From Pseudomonas sp. LBUM920 (GTDB lineage Bacteria > Pseudomonadota > Gammaproteobacteria > Pseudomonadales > Pseudomonadaceae): a DNA stretch of 64,000 nt. The notes beneath the pieces are model-generated. The model saw only the letters and a program-made list of their open reading frames with translations. It did no database searches and was not told the origin of the DNA. Below, piece by piece: positions 8,365 through 16,951 of this stretch (within the stretch, counting starts at the first letter, position 1; each line of letters opens with the position of its first letter). A program made the translations under genes and the position numbers. The stretch lies in contig NZ_CP027762.1 of NCBI RefSeq assembly GCF_003852315.1, positions 5,375,501-5,439,500 of the forward strand, given 5' to 3'.

Positions 8365-9186
8365 ATGTCCCGTCTATTTAGCCTGCTGATGCTGTTGTGC
8401 CTCACCTTCAATGCCCATGCCGACAGCTACATCACTCGGCTGCTGAACAAGCCGGTGCCGGGCGGCGTCGCAGTGGTCGATCTGGGTGCGGCGGCAACCG
8501 CGCCCAAAGCCACCTATCAGAACAGGCCGGTGTTGGTGGTCAAGGAACAGAACACCTGGCTGGCGATTGTCGGGATTCCCCTGACGGTTAAACCCGGCAC
8601 CCAACGCCTCACCAGCGGTGGGCAAACCCTGCCGTTTGTGGTGGGCTTCAAGAAATACCCCGAGCAGCACATCACCCTGAAAAACAAAAGCCAGGTCAAT
8701 CCTGACCCGGCACAGCTCAAGCGCATCGAGGGCGAACTGGCGGTCCAGCTCAAGGCTTACCGCAGTTTCAGTCCAAACACGCCCAGCAACTTACTGCTGG
8801 ATAAACCCGTGAACGGGCCGCTGTCGAGCAAGTTTGGCGTACGCCGGTTCTTTAACGGCGAGGAGCGCAACCCGCATTCGGGCCTCGACTTCGCCGTCGG
8901 TGCCGGCACACCGATCAAGACCCCGGCGGCCGGTAAAGTCATCCTTACCGGCAATTACTTCTTCAACGGCAACACCGTCTTTGTCGACCATGGCCAGGGC
9001 TTTATCAGCATGTTCTGCCATATGTCCAAGATCGACGTGAAGGTGGGCGACCAACTGGCGCGCGGCGCGGTGGTGGGCAAGGTCGGCTCGACGGGCCGCG
9101 CCACCGGGCCGCACATGCATTGGAACATCAGCCTTAACGATGCACGAGTCGACCCGGCGATCTTTATTGGCGCGTTCCAGCCCTGA
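8365..9186 (+). CDS. M23-family peptidoglycan endopeptidase (LytM-type), secreted
   Basis: The 273-residue protein has a signal peptide (MSRLFSLLMLL...AHA, cleavage near residue 19). A beta-rich N-terminal domain ends near 135, and the C-terminal LytM/M23 domain begins near 150. The zinc ligands are visible: His171 and Asp175 (HSGLD) and His252 in HMH (250-252), with His219 as the further active-site histidine. The enzyme should cut peptide cross-links in murein in the periplasm. The ATG at 8365 is preferred over TTG 8362. It lies 3 bp after xseA, so the two are probably co-transcribed. The specific bond cut is not deducible. Confidence 0.9.
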   Translation: MSRLFSLLMLLCLTFNAHADSYITRLLNKPVPGGVAVVDLGAAATAPKATYQNRPVLVVKEQNTWLAIVGIPLTVKPGTQRLTSGGQTLPFVVGFKKYPEQHITLKNKSQVNPDPAQLKRIEGELAVQLKAYRSFSPNTPSNLLLDKPVNGPLSSKFGVRRFFNGEERNPHSGLDFAVGAGTPIKTPAAGKVILTGNYFFNGNTVFVDHGQGFISMFCHMSKIDVKVGDQLARGAVVGKVGSTGRATGPHMHWNISLNDARVDPAIFIGAFQP

Positions 9187-9210
9187 TATAAATATTGAAC
9201 ATACCGGCCT

Positions 9211-9278
9211 CATCGCGGGCAAGCCCGGCTCCCACAGGTGATCGCGATTCCCTGTGGGAGCCGGGCTTGCCCGCGATG
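9211..9278. repeat. REPIN downstream of the M23 peptidase gene
   Basis: Inverted arms of 28 bp (9211-9238 and 9251-9278) carry the same REP core as at 5101-5176, with a 12-bp spacer. It follows the peptidase stop codon and may stabilise the 3' end of its mRNA. Confidence 0.88.
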
Positions 9279-9447
9279 GCGCCAGGTCTGCCAACACAAT
9301 TGCGCCCCTAATAAAGGCCACGCAATTAAAATCAACTCTCAGCTACAAACCCGCCATAAAATCTCGCACGCCCGCCAGATAGCAGAACTTATCTCAATTT
9401 TTCTCGACAGCTTGCCATCTTTCACCCCGGCGGTTAGGGTTGAGCTT

Positions 9448-9525
9448 ATGAAAACCTCTCACACCCTCATTCAGCTCCGCCAGCACCGCAGCCTGTGCCT
9501 CGTCAGCGCACGACTGCCAGGCTGA
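9448..9525 (+). CDS. Candidate leuA leader peptide (25 aa)
   Basis: A 25-codon open frame starts at ATG 9448 and ends at TGA 9523-9525, 89 bp before leuA. The peptide begins MKTSHTLIQLRQ and ends RSLCLVSARLPG. Five of 25 codons are leucine (CTC or CTG), and the second half of the frame overlaps an RNA hairpin at 9489-9524. This is the layout expected of a translated leader that reports leucyl-tRNA or another charged tRNA to the biosynthetic gene. It has no long leucine run like the enterobacterial leu leader, so the mechanism is inferred. Conservation upstream of leuA in other pseudomonads would settle it. Confidence 0.5.
   Translation: MKTSHTLIQLRQHRSLCLVSARLPG
9489..9524 (+). promoter_or_regulatory. 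RNA hairpin overlapping the leuA leader frame
   Basis: CAGCCTG (9489-9495) pairs with CAGGCTG (9518-9524). An inner TCGT (9500-9503) pairs with ACGA (9510-9513) around the loop CAGCGC, with a symmetric internal loop. The base of the stem coincides with the stop codon of the leader frame. Confidence 0.45.
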
Positions 9526-9614
9526 ATCGATCTGCCTCGTCTTCTTGCTTTATCCCTAAAAACAGTTCTACGGCAGGCCGCCTTTTCTCGGCCCCTACAA
9601 CAAAGGATTTCCCG

Positions 9615-11294
9615 ATGAGCATGCTCAAAGACCCGTCTTCGAAGTACCGTGCGTTCCCGACCATCGATATCCCGGACCGCACCTGGCCGTCGAAAACCAT
9701 CACCGAAGCGCCGATCTGGTGCAGTTCCGACTTGCGTGATGGCAACCAGTCGCTGATCGAGCCGATGGACGCCGCAAAAAAACTGCGTTTCTGGAAGACC
9801 CTGGTTGCGGTGGGCGTGAAGGAAATCGAAGCCTCGTTCCCGGCTGCTTCGCAAACCGACTTTGACTTCGTGCGCACCCTGATCGAAGACAACCATATCC
9901 CCGAGGACACCACCATCCAGGTGCTGACCCAGGGCCGTGAAGACTTGATCGCACGCACCTTCGAATCCCTGCGCGGCGCCAAAAAGGCCATCGTGCACTT
10001 GTACAACGCCACTTCGCCGTCCTTCCGCCGCATCGTGTTCAATCAGGACAAGGACGGCATCAAGGCCATTGCGGTCAACGCCGCCAAGCTGTTCGTCAAA
10101 TACGCCGCCCAGCAGCCGGAAACCCAATGGACCTTCGAATATTCCCCGGAAACCTTCAGCGCCACTGAGCTGGAGTTCGCCAAAGAAGTGTGTGACGCGG
10201 TGATCGAGGTGTGGAACCCGACGCCTGAGCACAAGATGATCCTCAACCTGCCCGCCACCGTCGAGTGCGCGACGCCGAACATCTATGCCGACCAGATCGA
10301 GTGGTTCGGTCGTCATATCAACCGCCGCGACAGCGTGATCATCAGTCTGCATACGCACAACGACCGTGGCACCGGCGTAGCCGCCACCGAACTGGGCCTG
10401 ATGGCCGGCGCCGACCGTGTCGAAGGCTGCCTGTTCGGCAACGGCGAGCGCACCGGTAACGTCGACCTCGTGACCGTGGCACTGAACATGTACACCCAGG
10501 GTCTCGACCCACAACTGGACTTCTCCGACATCGACGGCGTGCGCAAAGTCGTCGAGGAATGCAACCAGATCCAAGTGCACCCACGCCACCCATACGTCGG
10601 CGATCTGGTGCACACCGCGTTCTCTGGCTCCCACCAGGACGCGATCCGCAAGGGCTTCACCCAGCAGAAAGCCGACGCGCTGTGGGAAGTGCCGTATTTG
10701 CCGATCGACCCGGCCGACATTGGCCGCAGCTACGAAGCGGTGATTCGTGTGAACAGCCAGTCGGGCAAAGGCGGCATCGCCTACCTGCTGGAGCAGGAAT
10801 ACGACATCAGCTTGCCGCGCCGCATGCAGATCGAATTCAGCCAGGTGGTCCAGGCTGAAACCGACCGCGTGGGTCTTGAGATGACCGCGCCACAGATCTA
10901 CGCCTTGCTGCAACGTGAATACCTGCAAGCCAACACGCCGTACGCGCTGGTCAGCCATCGTCTGCAGGAAGAAAACGGCAACAGCTTTGTCGAAGTGGAA
11001 GTCTCGGGCAAAGGCCAGGGCGAAACCAACCTGCACTGGAAAGGCAAAGGCAACGGCGCTCTGGAAGCGCTGGTGGCTGGCTTGCCGATTGGCGTAGAGA
11101 TCATGGACTACAACGAACATGCCATCGGGGCAGGCACCAACGCCAAGGCAGCGGCCTACATTGAGCTGCGTGTGAATGGCGAGCGTCCGGTGCATGGCGT
11201 GGGCATTGATGAAAACATCACCACGGCCAGCTTCAAGGCACTGTTCAGTGCCCTGAACCGCTCGTTGAGCCAGCAGGAAGCGAAAGCGGCGTAA
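9615..11294 (+). CDS. leuA: 2-isopropylmalate synthase
   Basis: LeuA condenses acetyl-CoA with 2-oxoisovalerate, the first committed step of leucine synthesis. The 559-residue protein starts at ATG 9615 (MSMLKDPSSKYRAF). The frame is open upstream, but this start has AAAGGA nearby and matches the pseudomonad enzyme. The HMGL barrel contains SSDLRDGNQSL near the N-terminus and the metal-binding HTHNDRGTG. A C-terminal LeuA regulatory domain, which normally binds leucine for feedback inhibition, covers about residues 430-555. The rest of the leu pathway (leuCDB) is not adjacent, so this is a stand-alone transcription unit with its own leader. Confidence 0.96.
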   Translation: MSMLKDPSSKYRAFPTIDIPDRTWPSKTITEAPIWCSSDLRDGNQSLIEPMDAAKKLRFWKTLVAVGVKEIEASFPAASQTDFDFVRTLIEDNHIPEDTTIQVLTQGREDLIARTFESLRGAKKAIVHLYNATSPSFRRIVFNQDKDGIKAIAVNAAKLFVKYAAQQPETQWTFEYSPETFSATELEFAKEVCDAVIEVWNPTPEHKMILNLPATVECATPNIYADQIEWFGRHINRRDSVIISLHTHNDRGTGVAATELGLMAGADRVEGCLFGNGERTGNVDLVTVALNMYTQGLDPQLDFSDIDGVRKVVEECNQIQVHPRHPYVGDLVHTAFSGSHQDAIRKGFTQQKADALWEVPYLPIDPADIGRSYEAVIRVNSQSGKGGIAYLLEQEYDISLPRRMQIEFSQVVQAETDRVGLEMTAPQIYALLQREYLQANTPYALVSHRLQEENGNSFVEVEVSGKGQGETNLHWKGKGNGALEALVAGLPIGVEIMDYNEHAIGAGTNAKAAAYIELRVNGERPVHGVGIDENITTASFKALFSALNRSLSQQEAKAA

Positions 11295-11311
11295 GCGGGT
11301 TCGTGGAAATG

Positions 11312-11347
11312 CAAAAGGCCCCTGGGTGAGCACTCAGGGGCTTTTTT
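11312..11347 (+). terminator. leuA terminator
   Basis: A stem formed by GGCCCCTGGGTG and CACTCAGGGGC, with a mismatch, is flanked by AAAA upstream and a six-T run downstream. It begins 18 bp after the leuA stop. Confidence 0.8.
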
Positions 11348-11383
11348 GTTGGGCGCAGGATTTGTGGGGTCAGTAAGTGCCTC

Positions 11384-11449
11384 TTCGCGGGCAAACCCGC
11401 TCCCACAGGCGCAATGCATTCCAAATGTGGGAGCGGGCTTGCTCGCGAA
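11384..11449. repeat. REPIN between leuA and the omega-amidase gene
   Basis: Inverted arms TTCGCGGGCAAACCCGCTCC (11384 onward) and GGAGCGGGCTTGCTCGCGAA (ending 11449) differ by single bases. They sit between two convergent genes. Confidence 0.85.
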
Positions 11450-11458
11450 AGCGGTCTT

Positions 11459-12250
11459 TCAGACAAACTCAAACCTGTCTGCGTCAAGGTTCGCCGGAAA
11501 TTTTTCGCGATACGCCGCCAGCTCTGCCGCCTCCAGGCACACCTGAAACACGCCATCCGCCTCCCCTGCACTCAGCAAGGTCTCGCCCTGGAAATCCAGC
11601 ACCTGACTGTCTCCGGTGTAGGCAAAGCCCTTCCCATCCGTGCCCACCCGGTTCACCGCCGCCACGTAGCACAGGTTTTCGATCGCGCGCGCTGGCAGCA
11701 AACGGTTCCAGTGCAGGCGCCGCGCACCCGGCCAGTTGGCGGTGTACAGCAGCAAGTCAGTGTCCTGAGCATCACGGCTCCACACCGGGAAGCGCAGGTC
11801 ATAGCAAATCAACGGCCGAATACGCCAACCCTTCAATTCGAACTGCACCTGGCGCTCACCCGGCGTGTAGTGATCGTGCTCGCCCGCCATACGGAACAAG
11901 TGGCGCTTGTCGTAGTGCAACACCTCGCCGTCCGGCCGCGCCCACAGCAGGCGGTTGCGATGACTGCCATCGGCGGCCTGGATAATCACACTGCCGGTGA
12001 TCACGGCGTTGTACTTCGCCGCCTGAGCCTGGAGCCAGTGATGGGTCGGGCCGTTTTCCCGTTCAGCAAGGGTCTGCGACTCCATTGAAAACCCGGTGGT
12101 GAACATCTCCGGCAGCACAATCAGGTCGGCCCCTTTGGCCTGCTCCAGCAACAGCTCGAAATGTTCCAGGTTGGCCTGACGGTCATGCCACACCAGGCTG
12201 GTCTGCACCAGGGCGATGTTCAGGTTGGGTAATGCACTCAGATCACGCAT
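11459..12250 (-). CDS. Carbon-nitrogen hydrolase, omega-amidase (YafV-like)
   Basis: This 263-residue nitrilase-superfamily hydrolase has the full catalytic triad Glu48 (LPEMF), Lys115 (YDKRHLF) and Cys149 (LICYDLRFPVW). The sequence and size match YafV/Nit2 omega-amidases, which hydrolyse 2-oxoglutaramate or 2-oxosuccinamate to the keto acid and ammonia. The start MRDLSAL at ATG 12250 overlaps the end of the upstream aminotransferase gene by 13 bp, so translation is coupled. A glutamine-linked transaminase produces exactly the amidated keto acid this enzyme removes, so the pair forms a salvage module. Confidence 0.88.
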   Translation of the reverse strand: MRDLSALPNLNIALVQTSLVWHDRQANLEHFELLLEQAKGADLIVLPEMFTTGFSMESQTLAERENGPTHHWLQAQAAKYNAVITGSVIIQAADGSHRNRLLWARPDGEVLHYDKRHLFRMAGEHDHYTPGERQVQFELKGWRIRPLICYDLRFPVWSRDAQDTDLLLYTANWPGARRLHWNRLLPARAIENLCYVAAVNRVGTDGKGFAYTGDSQVLDFQGETLLSAGEADGVFQVCLEAAELAAYREKFPANLDADRFEFV

Positions 12251-13386
12251 AGTTTTTCGGCTGCTTGTTGCAGCGTCTCCTCGCGTTTGGCAAAGCACAG
12301 GCGCACCAGGCGCTGGCCTTGGGGTGGGTTCTGGTAGAACACCGAGACCGGGATCGTCGCCACGCCGTGCTCGCGGGTCATCCACAGCGACATGGCGACG
12401 TCATCCAGGTCCGGGCGAATCTGTGAGTAATCCACCAATTGGAAGTAAGTACCGGTCACCCGGGCAAAGCTGAAGCGCGACGGCGCCAGCAAGTCGCAGA
12501 ACAGGTCGCGCTTGGCCTGGTAGAAAGCCGGCAATTGTTCGACATGTTCCGGGTGATCGGCCATGAAGTCCGCCAAAGCGTACTGCAAAGGGGTCACGCC
12601 GCAGAAGTTGACATATTGATGCACCTTGCGCAGTTCAGCGGTCAGCGCCGGTGGCGCGACCACGTAGCCGGTTTTCCAGCCGGTGACGTGGTAAGTCTTG
12701 CCGAAAGAGCTGACCACGAACGCACGCTGATACAGTTCTTCATGGGCCAATACGCTGACATGGGGCACGCCGTCGAACACCAAGTGTTCGTAGACTTCAT
12801 CGCTGACCAGATAGATATCGCGGTCGCGGACCAATTCGGCCAACTGGTCCAGCTCGGCGCGGCTGATCAGTGCGCCGGTCGGGTTGTGCGGGGTGTTGAG
12901 GATGATCATGCGCGTGCGCGGCGACAGCGCGGCCTTGATCTTTTCAAAGTCCAGGGAGAAGCCCTGCAGGCTCAGTTGCACATGCACGCAGCGACCGCCG
13001 GCCAGCTCGACCGAGGGCTCGTAGCTGTCGTAGCAGGGGTCGAACACGATGACTTCATCGCCGTTGCGGATCACCGCCTGAATCGCACAGAAAATCGCGG
13101 CAGTGGCGCCGGGAGTAATGGTCACTTCGCTGTCAGGATTAACCGTTGCGCCGTAGCTGCGGGCGATCTTGGCCGCCACTTGCTGGCGCAGGGCTGGCAA
13201 ACCGGTCATCGGTGAATACTGGTTATGCCCGCTGGCAACGTGCTGGCCCACCGCATCGAGCAACGCCTTGGGTCCATTGAAATCGGGAAAGCCCTGGGAC
13301 AGGTTGAGCGCGCCGGTCTCGGCAGCGAGTTGCGACATGGTGGTGAAAATGGTCGTACCGACATTCGGCAGCTTGCTGGTGATCAT
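12238..13386 (-). CDS. PLP-dependent methionine/glutamine aminotransferase (YbdL/KAT-like)
   Basis: This 382-residue fold-type I aminotransferase has the schiff-base lysine at Lys230 (SSFGKTYHVTGWK), the PLP-phosphate and ring contacts NTPHNPTG (164-171) and SDEVYEHL, and a C-terminal Arg motif (RLCFAKREE). It is closest to YbdL and kynurenine aminotransferase/glutamine transaminase K enzymes, which regenerate methionine from 4-methylthio-2-oxobutyrate. The start is ATG 13386, with GGGGG six bases upstream. It is translationally coupled to the omega-amidase gene. A run of GCTGCAAG-type repeats lies just upstream (13400-13440). Confidence 0.88.
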   Translation of the reverse strand: MITSKLPNVGTTIFTTMSQLAAETGALNLSQGFPDFNGPKALLDAVGQHVASGHNQYSPMTGLPALRQQVAAKIARSYGATVNPDSEVTITPGATAAIFCAIQAVIRNGDEVIVFDPCYDSYEPSVELAGGRCVHVQLSLQGFSLDFEKIKAALSPRTRMIILNTPHNPTGALISRAELDQLAELVRDRDIYLVSDEVYEHLVFDGVPHVSVLAHEELYQRAFVVSSFGKTYHVTGWKTGYVVAPPALTAELRKVHQYVNFCGVTPLQYALADFMADHPEHVEQLPAFYQAKRDLFCDLLAPSRFSFARVTGTYFQLVDYSQIRPDLDDVAMSLWMTREHGVATIPVSVFYQNPPQGQRLVRLCFAKREETLQQAAEKLCVI

Positions 13387-13462
13387 GGGAGCCCCCTTCG
13401 GGTGAGCTGCAAGTTTTAAGCTGCAAGCTGCAAGCAGGTCAAGCCAGCAATCCATCAGGCAC

Positions 13463-13484
13463 AAAAAAGGGCTCAAAGAGCCCT
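13463..13484 (-). terminator. der terminator
   Basis: On the minus strand a 7-bp stem AGGGCTC / GAGCCCT with a TTT loop is followed by six T residues. It sits 36 bp after the der stop codon. Confidence 0.8.
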
Positions 13485-13520
13485 CTCTTGCAGCGTGTAG
13501 CTTAGAACTTGAAGCGGCGC

Positions 13521-14990
13521 TTATTTCTTGTCGCGGCGCTTCTTGTCGGCCTTCTTGTGGTGAGTCATCAAACGACGCTTCTTGTTCACCTGACGGTCAG
13601 TCAATGTGTTCTTGTTGCCTTCGTATGGGTTCTCGCCACCTTTGAACTCGATACGGATCGGCGTACCGACCAGTTTCAAGACACGGCGGTAGGTGTTTTC
13701 CAGGTAACGCACATAGGACTTTGGCACTTTCTCGATCTGGTTACCGTGGATCACGATAATCGGCGGGTTGGCACCACCCAAGTGGGCGTAACGCAGTTTG
13801 ATCCGGCGGTTGTTGACCATCGGTGGCGCGTGCTCGCCAACCGCGTCTTCCAGGATCTGGGTCAGACGGTTGGTCGGCCAGCGGGTGACCGCGGACTTGA
13901 ACGAGTTCTGTACGGACGCGTAGAGGTTACCCACGCCAGTGCCGTGCAGTGCCGAGATAAAGTGGATATCGGCGAACTCAACAAAGAACAGGCGACGCTG
14001 CAGCTCGATCTTGACGAAATCGCGCTCGCTCGGCGTCATGCCGTCCCACTTGTTGATCGCGATCACCAGGGCGCGACCGGCTTCCAGGGCAAAGCCCAGC
14101 AAGTTGAGGTCGTGGTCCACCACGCCTTCGCGGGCGTCCATCACGAAGATCACCACGTTGGCGTCTTTGATCGCTTGCAGGGTTTTGACCACCGAGAACT
14201 TTTCAACTTCCTCGTGGATCTTGCCGCGCTTGCGCACACCGGCGGTGTCGATCAGCGTGTACTTCTCGTCGTTACGCTCGAACGGGATGTAGATACTGTC
14301 GCGGGTGGTACCGGGCTGGTCATAAACGATTACGCGGTCTTCACCGAGCATGCGGTTAACCAGGGTCGACTTGCCAACGTTCGGGCGGCCGATGATGGCA
14401 ATCTTGATACCGTCTTTTTCGCTCGGGCCAGGAATGCGCTTGGCTTCCTCACCTTCGGCGACGATCTCCTCGATGCCTTCTTCTTCCTCGGCGTCATCCT
14501 TAGGGAAGTCGCGCAGGGCGATTTCCAGCATCTGGGTGATACCGCGACCGTGAGCACCGGCGACCGGGATCGCGTCGCCCAGGCCCATCGGGCTGAACTC
14601 GGCACGGGCCGCCTCAGGATCGATGTTATCGATCTTGTTGGCGACCAGATAGGAACGCTTGTTGCGCTTGCGCAGGTGCTCGCCAATCATCTGGTCGGCA
14701 GCGGTGTAGCCCGCGCGGGCGTCCACCAGGAACAACACGACATCGGCTTCTTCGATAGCGAGCAGCGACTGCTCGGCCATCTTTTCGTCCATGCCATGCT
14801 CGTCACCGGAGATACCACCGGTGTCGACAATAATGTAGGAGCGCCCTTGCCACTTTGCCTCACCGTATTGGCGATCACGGGTCAGACCGGACAAGTCGCC
14901 GACGATGGCGTCGCGAGTCCTGGTCAGGCGGTTGAACAAGGTGGACTTGCCGACGTTAGGTCGGCCCACCAGGGCGATTACGGGAACCAT
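13521..14990 (-). CDS. der: Ribosome-assembly GTPase Der (EngA)
   Basis: Der is an essential double-GTPase for 50S ribosomal subunit maturation. The 489-residue protein starts at ATG 14990 (MVPVIALVGRPN), with GGAG seven bases upstream. It has two G domains, with P-loops GRPNVGKS at 9-16 and again at 201-208, and a KH-like C-terminal domain ending in a Lys/Arg-rich tail. An acidic linker (DDAEEEEGIEE) joins the G domains. It is the last gene of the minus-strand block, separated from bamB by a terminator-like hairpin. Confidence 0.97.
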   Translation of the reverse strand: MVPVIALVGRPNVGKSTLFNRLTRTRDAIVGDLSGLTRDRQYGEAKWQGRSYIIVDTGGISGDEHGMDEKMAEQSLLAIEEADVVLFLVDARAGYTAADQMIGEHLRKRNKRSYLVANKIDNIDPEAARAEFSPMGLGDAIPVAGAHGRGITQMLEIALRDFPKDDAEEEEGIEEIVAEGEEAKRIPGPSEKDGIKIAIIGRPNVGKSTLVNRMLGEDRVIVYDQPGTTRDSIYIPFERNDEKYTLIDTAGVRKRGKIHEEVEKFSVVKTLQAIKDANVVIFVMDAREGVVDHDLNLLGFALEAGRALVIAINKWDGMTPSERDFVKIELQRRLFFVEFADIHFISALHGTGVGNLYASVQNSFKSAVTRWPTNRLTQILEDAVGEHAPPMVNNRRIKLRYAHLGGANPPIIVIHGNQIEKVPKSYVRYLENTYRRVLKLVGTPIRIEFKGGENPYEGNKNTLTDRQVNKKRRLMTHHKKADKKRRDKK

Positions 14991-15021
14991 GCGGCTCTCC
15001 ACTTCGTTATTTCAGAAAATA

Positions 15022-15046
15022 CAAAAGCCGCTGCAAGGCAGCGGCT
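15022..15046 (-). terminator. bamB-der intergenic terminator
   Basis: AGCCGCTGC pairs with GCAGCGGCT around a short loop. On the minus strand it is followed by TTTT. Der probably also has its own promoter or is reached by read-through. Confidence 0.65.
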
Positions 15047-15078
15047 GGTGCTCGGGGCAGCATATTTAAATGCCGCAT

Positions 15079-15096
15079 GCCCCGCCGAAGCGGGGC
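15079..15096. other. GC-rich hairpin GCCCCGC-CGAA-GCGGGGC
   Basis: A 7-bp perfect GC stem closes a 4-base CGAA loop in the bamB-der gap. There is no adjacent T-tract, so it is more likely an mRNA 3'-end stabiliser than a terminator. Confidence 0.5.
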
Positions 15097-15124
15097 CGCC
15101 TGGGTTTTACCCCAAGCATAGTTC

Positions 15125-16276
15125 TTACTTGATGGTCAGGGCTTCCAGCTTGCCGCTGTTGCCATACACGTAAAGCATGTTACCCACGACCAGCGGACGG
15201 GCACGCAGGCCGTCGCTGTCGATACGCTCGCGGCCGACAAAACGACCGTCCACTTGGCTCAGCAGATGCAGGTAACCTTCGAAGTCGCCTACCGCTACGT
15301 AGCTGGAGAACACTTCCGGTGCCGACAGTTGACGGCGGGCCAGAGAGTCGTTGCTCCACAATGCAGTGGTGGAACGCTCATCGACACTTTCAACGGTGCC
15401 GGACGCCAGGCTTACGTAGACGCTGCCAAACCCTTGGGCGACACCGGCATAACTGGAAGCATCACGCTGCCAGTTGATGCGGCCGCTTTGCAGGTCCAGC
15501 GCCGCAACACGGCCCTGGTAGGTGGCCACGTAAAGGGTTTCGCCCGACAGCAGCAAGCCGCCGTCGATGTCCACAACGCGATCCAGTTCGGAACGACCTT
15601 GAGGGATTGCCACACGGGTTTCCCAGGCCGGCACGCCGTTCTGGGTATCCAGGGCGACCACTTTACCGGTCGACAGGCCTGCAACGGCCAGGTTGTTGGT
15701 CACAATCGGACCACTGGTACCGCGCAGCGTCAGCACCGCAGGGGTGCTGTCGTACAACCAACGCTGGTTGCCGGTGGCGGCGTCCAGGCCGATCACACGG
15801 TCATCCTGGGTCTGCACCACTACGACATCGCCGTTGGTGGCAGGCGCTGCGAGCACTTCACTGGTCACACGAGCGCGCCATTTCTCTTCGCCCGTCGCCG
15901 AGTCCAGAGCAACCACGTCGCCCTTGAGCGTACCGACCAGCACCATGCCGTAGCCGACACCCACGCCACCGGAAACCGGCAGCTCGAGGTCTTTCTTCCA
16001 CTTCACGTCGCCATTCATGCGATCCATGGCAATGATCACGCCAGTGGAGTCAGTGGCCACAATGTTTTCGCCGTCGATTGCCGGCTGCAGCAGGTTGTAC
16101 AGGTCGCCCTGGCCATCACCGACGGAGCGGCTCCACTGCTTTTGCAGAACCACTTCTTCCTTGAAGCTGGTCAGCTCGGCCGGAGGCAGTTCTTTTTTAC
16201 TGTTGCTGCTGCAACCCGCGGCCAGAACGGCCAGAGCCAGCAATGCTGCATGTTTCCAACGGATCACGTCACGCAT
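15125..16276 (-). CDS. bamB: Outer-membrane assembly lipoprotein BamB
   Basis: BamB is an accessory lipoprotein of the beta-barrel assembly machine. The 383-residue precursor has a lipoprotein signal (ALLALAVLAAGC, lipidated Cys22). It then has an eight-bladed PQQ-type beta-propeller seen as repeated AxDxxxGxxxW motifs (ALDSATGEEKWRARV, GLDAATGNQRWLYD, ALDTQNGVPAWET). The start at ATG 16276 overlaps the yfgM stop by 8 bp (ATGCGTGA). The order yfgM-bamB-der is the classic gammaproteobacterial arrangement. Confidence 0.95.
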   Translation of the reverse strand: MRDVIRWKHAALLALAVLAAGCSSNSKKELPPAELTSFKEEVVLQKQWSRSVGDGQGDLYNLLQPAIDGENIVATDSTGVIIAMDRMNGDVKWKKDLELPVSGGVGVGYGMVLVGTLKGDVVALDSATGEEKWRARVTSEVLAAPATNGDVVVVQTQDDRVIGLDAATGNQRWLYDSTPAVLTLRGTSGPIVTNNLAVAGLSTGKVVALDTQNGVPAWETRVAIPQGRSELDRVVDIDGGLLLSGETLYVATYQGRVAALDLQSGRINWQRDASSYAGVAQGFGSVYVSLASGTVESVDERSTTALWSNDSLARRQLSAPEVFSSYVAVGDFEGYLHLLSQVDGRFVGRERIDSDGLRARPLVVGNMLYVYGNSGKLEALTIK

Positions 16277-16910
16277 CCCCTTTGGCCAAGTCGTCCAGCT
16301 TGATTTGTAAGCCACCGACTGCCGCTTCATCAGACAGCGCCGCCTTGGCTTTTTGGTACGCAGCATGGGCTTCGTCGGTACGACCCAATTGGACCAACAG
16401 GTCGCCCTTGAGCTCTTCACGAGTGGCCACAAATGCTTTGTCAGCATCGCCGTCGAGCAGTTTGAGTGCTTCGTCAGCCTTGTTCTGTGCCGCCAATACC
16501 TGTGCCAGGCGCTGACGTGCGATTTCACCCAGGGTCGGGTTGGTCGGCTTGTCGGCGATGGCCTTCAGTTCGGTCGCGGCGTCATCCAGCTTGCCGGTGT
16601 CCACCGCAACTTTTGCGACGAACAGGCTGCCGTACTGGGCGTAGGTGCTACCGCCGAATTCGCTTTTGAGCTTGCCGGCCAGGTCTGCAACCTGGGCAGG
16701 ATCAGGCTTGCCGTCCGGCGTGAGCGTGGTTTCCAGCAATTGCTGATAGAGGACCGAGGCGCCTTGGGACTGGTTGGCCTGATACTTGTGCCAGGCTTGC
16801 CAGCCGAACACCACCACTAAAGCCAGCAGACCGCCGGTAACCAGGGGCTTGCCGTTACGCTGCCACCAGTCCTTGAACTCGGCCATCTGCTCATCATCAG
16901 TACTCGACAC
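16269..16910 (-). CDS. yfgM: YfgM-type ancillary SecYEG translocon subunit (TPR)
   Basis: The 213-residue protein has a short cytosolic head, one transmembrane helix at about 24-42 (LVTGGLLALVVVFGWQAW) and a periplasmic tetratricopeptide region. In enterobacteria YfgM associates with SecYEG and PpiD and links secretion to periplasmic chaperones. The length and topology fit. It sits between hisS and bamB, overlapping bamB by 8 bp. Confidence 0.88.
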   Translation of the reverse strand: MSSTDDEQMAEFKDWWQRNGKPLVTGGLLALVVVFGWQAWHKYQANQSQGASVLYQQLLETTLTPDGKPDPAQVADLAGKLKSEFGGSTYAQYGSLFVAKVAVDTGKLDDAATELKAIADKPTNPTLGEIARQRLAQVLAAQNKADEALKLLDGDADKAFVATREELKGDLLVQLGRTDEAHAAYQKAKAALSDEAAVGGLQIKLDDLAKGDA

Positions 16911-16951
16911 CCCAATACTCCTTAATCGCTAAATTCGGCTGTTCGACAGCT

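Noticed and set aside
9471..11333. Long minus-strand frame of 620 codons opposite leuA
   Set aside because: Shadow of leuA; no ribosome site, no domain.
13400..13440. GCTGCAAG short repeats upstream of the methionine aminotransferase
   Set aside because: Only a few copies; common low-complexity intergenic sequence in pseudomonads, with no clear element.
15061..15124. Second terminator after bamB at 15079-15096
   Set aside because: The GC hairpin lacks a T-tract; listed only as a stem-loop.
13509..15173. Plus-strand frame of 554 codons opposite der
   Set aside because: Shadow of der with typical antisense composition.
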